Source of the DNA: Anaerolineae bacterium
GTDB taxonomy: Bacteria > Chloroflexota > Anaerolineae > Aggregatilineales > Aggregatilineaceae
Assembly (NCBI GenBank): GCA_023382715.1
Contig: JAHDWP010000005.1
Location: 79,834-143,833, forward strand
Direction: 5' to 3'
DNA length: 64,000 nt
The position numbers and the translations under genes were made by a program. Under the pieces are notes generated by a model. It ran no database searches, was not told the DNA's origin, and saw only the letters and a list, made by a program, of their open reading frames with translations. How positions within the stretch are numbered: position 1 is the stretch's first letter; every line of letters begins with the position of its first letter. This document shows, one piece after another, positions 61,181-64,000 of the stretch.

Positions 61181-62464
61181 GTGGACATCCATCTCGATTA
61201 CGGCAAAACCGGCCTGACTGTCACCCTGCCCGGCGACGCAGACATCACCATTGTCAGCCCGCGCTTCATTAGCCCGCTGCCCGACCCGGCGACGGCGCTG
61301 CGCCGCGCGCTGGCGGAGCCAATCGCCTCGCCGCCGCTGCGCGACCTGGTGAAGCCCCGTGATACGGTGGCCATCGTCTTCAGCGACATCACCCGGCCCA
61401 CGCCCAACCACCTGATGCTGCCCGCTGTGCTGGAAGCGCTGGACCACGTGCCCGCCGAAAACATCGTGCTGTGCAACGCCCTGGGCACGCATCGCCCCAA
61501 CACGCCCGCCGAGCTGGAGCAGATGCTCGGCGCGGAGATCGCCCGGCGCTACCGCATCGAGCAGAACAACTGCTTCGACCCGTCCACGCAGGTCTACCTG
61601 GGCGAGAGCAGCAACGGCCACCCGATCTGGCTCAACCGCGCCTACCTGGAAGCCGATGTCAAAATCCTGACCGGCTTCATCGAGCCGCATTTCTTCGCGG
61701 GCTTTTCGGGCGGGGGCAAGGCGGCGATGCCGGGCATGGCCGGGCAGGTGACCGTGCTGGGCAATCACGACGCGGGCATGGTCGGCAATCCGCATGCCAC
61801 GTGGGGGGTGACAGCGGGCAACCCGATCTTTGAAGAGGCGCGCGAAGTGGCGCTGCGCACGAAGCCGACGTTCCTGCTCAATGTGACGCTCAATCGCGCC
61901 AAGCAGATCACGCAGGTCTTCGCCGGCGACCTGGTGGCGGCGCACGACGCGGGCATCGCTTTCGCCCGCCAGACGACGATGGTGCCGGTGGCGGAGCCGT
62001 TCGACATCGTGATCACGACCAATTCCGGCTACCCGCTGGACATGAATCTCTACCAGTGCGGCAAGGGCATGAGCGCTGCCGAACAGATCGTCCGATCCGG
62101 CGGGGCGATCATCATGGTCGCCGAGTGCAGCGAAGGCATCCCCGATCATGGGCTGTTCGGCGAAATGCTGCGCGCGGCGAGCAGCCCGCAGGAGATGTAC
62201 GACGCGGTGCTGAGCGCGCCAGAGACGCGCCAGGATCAGTGGGCGGCGCAGATTCAGGCGCGCATCCAGTTGAAAGCCGACGTATACCTGTATTCGGACT
62301 ACTTCGACGACGAAGCCACGCGCGAGGTCCTGCTGACTCCGTGCAACGACATCGCCGAGACGGTCGCGGCGCTGCGCGAGATCTACGGGCGCGCTGCGCG
62401 CATCTGCGTGCTGCCGGAAGGCCCACAGACGATCCCCTATGTGGCTGAGTCCGTGCTGGCCTAG
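61181..62464 (+). CDS. larA: LarA-family nickel-pincer-type racemase/epimerase
   Basis: 427 aa. LarA family: H104 (LGTHRPN), H170 (GFIEPHFFAGFSGGG), K180 and H196 (GNHDAGM) align by constant spacing with the cofactor-attachment Lys and Ni-ligand/catalytic His residues of lactate racemase (each offset by 4). The SDITRPTPNH motif is present. GTG 61181 is preferred (AAAGGGG upstream); the frame to 60950 is unlikely. No larB/C/E maturation genes are in the window. The substrate may be lactate or another 2-hydroxyacid, as the family is broad. Confidence 0.85.
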   Translation: MDIHLDYGKTGLTVTLPGDADITIVSPRFISPLPDPATALRRALAEPIASPPLRDLVKPRDTVAIVFSDITRPTPNHLMLPAVLEALDHVPAENIVLCNALGTHRPNTPAELEQMLGAEIARRYRIEQNNCFDPSTQVYLGESSNGHPIWLNRAYLEADVKILTGFIEPHFFAGFSGGGKAAMPGMAGQVTVLGNHDAGMVGNPHATWGVTAGNPIFEEAREVALRTKPTFLLNVTLNRAKQITQVFAGDLVAAHDAGIAFARQTTMVPVAEPFDIVITTNSGYPLDMNLYQCGKGMSAAEQIVRSGGAIIMVAECSEGIPDHGLFGEMLRAASSPQEMYDAVLSAPETRQDQWAAQIQARIQLKADVYLYSDYFDDEATREVLLTPCNDIAETVAALREIYGRAARICVLPEGPQTIPYVAESVLA

Positions 62465-62664
62465 AGCGTGAGGTGCATTTTCCTCTCACCCCCCGGTCCC
62501 TTCGTCCCGCTCACGCGGGAGAGGGGATTGAGGGGTGGGGGGAAGACACTGCGCAAAGCTCATAACCGCCTCTAGAGCGGGGGCGGACAGTTGCCCCCGG
62601 CCTTGCGGGCGCGCAAAATCCTGCCGGGGAGAGGCGTTGTCCTGCGGCATCCTGGCCTGACTTC

Positions 62665-62698
62665 AGACTTCCGAAGTTTTCGAAAACTTCGGAAGTTT
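62665..62698. repeat. Palindromic repeat AGACTTCCGAAGT, variant copy
   Basis: ACTTCCGAAGTTTTCGAAAACTTCGGAAGT-type perfect 30-bp palindrome at 62667-62696; arms extended with AAAA/TTTT around TTCG. Confidence 0.7.
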
Positions 62699-62712
62699 AT
62701 CGTTGGGGTTGT

Positions 62713-62741
62713 TTGTCGGGCGTCCGCTTGTCATGTACAAT
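62713..62741 (+). promoter_or_regulatory. Candidate promoter of the ABC permease gene
   Basis: TTGTCG, 17-bp spacer, TACAAT (62736-62741). Leader about 60 nt; RBS GGAAGG. Confidence 0.55.
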
Positions 62742-62808
62742 GGGCGCGCTCCCCCGGACAGTAAAGCTATTCAGAACCCGCTGAGCACAGAGTTGCTGGA
62801 AGGCAACC

Positions 62809-64000
<1,192 letters not shown>

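Larger units (their letters stand above)
62465..62808 (+). other. Gap with repeats and promoter
   Basis: About 345 bases without a gene. It holds a partial GC-rich repeat at 62476-62548, the palindrome at 62665-62698, and a promoter-like sequence at 62713-62741. Confidence 0.6.

Overview
This 64-kb window is GC-rich bacterial DNA with dense, mostly operonic genes. It probably comes from the phylum Chloroflexota (Anaerolineae-like). That assignment is an inference from style: secreted proteins with Pro/Thr 'PTPTP' linkers, repeated use of SH3b and DNRLRE-type domains, many sugar ABC systems, and GC-rich dispersed palindromes in most intergenic gaps. I see no rRNA, tRNA, CRISPR array, transposase or phage gene.

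Layout. (1) 1-2094: 3' part of a large secreted carbohydrate-binding-type protein. (2) 3014-26833: a one-direction exopolysaccharide cluster. It holds an initiating sugar transferase, nucleotide-sugar dehydrogenase and aminotransferase, Wzz/BY-kinase-like chain-length protein, three glycosyltransferases, two methyltransferases, two FemAB/GNAT-like transferases, an ATP-grasp ligase, a heparinase-like lyase, two secreted proteins of unknown role, Wzy polymerase and Wzx flippase. (3) 26966-35916: a fucose-isomerase-like protein, then a sugar ABC operon (binding protein, two permeases, ATPase) and a HAD/phosphodiesterase-like protein. One permease carries an inserted PDZ domain. (4) 36433-45075: a redox/respiration island. 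It contains a Crp/Fnr regulator; an operon for a NorB/heme-copper-oxidase-like membrane protein, an FGE-like lipoprotein and heme O synthase; a convergent operon for two octaheme cytochromes (each with a CxxCK second heme motif) and a membrane protein; and a thioredoxin-fold lipoprotein whose redox motif is UGA-Pro-Pro-Cys, very probably selenocysteine. (5) 45351-54236: mixed genes, including a membrane PLC-like phosphodiesterase, a solute-binding-protein-like protein without signal peptide, a glycosidase-like protein lacking both catalytic glutamates, a uroporphyrinogen-decarboxylase-like protein and an MFS transporter. (6) 54678-58603: a ribose-type ABC operon whose ATPase is fused to a membrane segment and HEAT repeats. 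(7) 58748-64000: a MoaD-like protein, a Rieske-flavoprotein, LarA, and the 5' part of a nitrate/sulfonate-type ABC permease.

The strongest system-level signal is the island in (4). Two convergent operons have TTGAC-N4-(A/G)TCAA boxes about 42 bp upstream of the inferred starts, next to an identical 12-base -10 region (TTGTGATATGAT). The nearby Crp/Fnr protein carries the E-x-x-S-R recognition helix expected for such half-sites. This suggests one regulon for a nitrogen-oxide or related electron-acceptor pathway. The substrate cannot be read from sequence alone.

Intergenic DNA carries several repeat families: a roughly 155-bp MITE-like element with terminal inverted repeats, one copy of which supplies the end of a coding sequence; an AGACTTCCGAAGTCT palindrome with five copies; and other hairpins.
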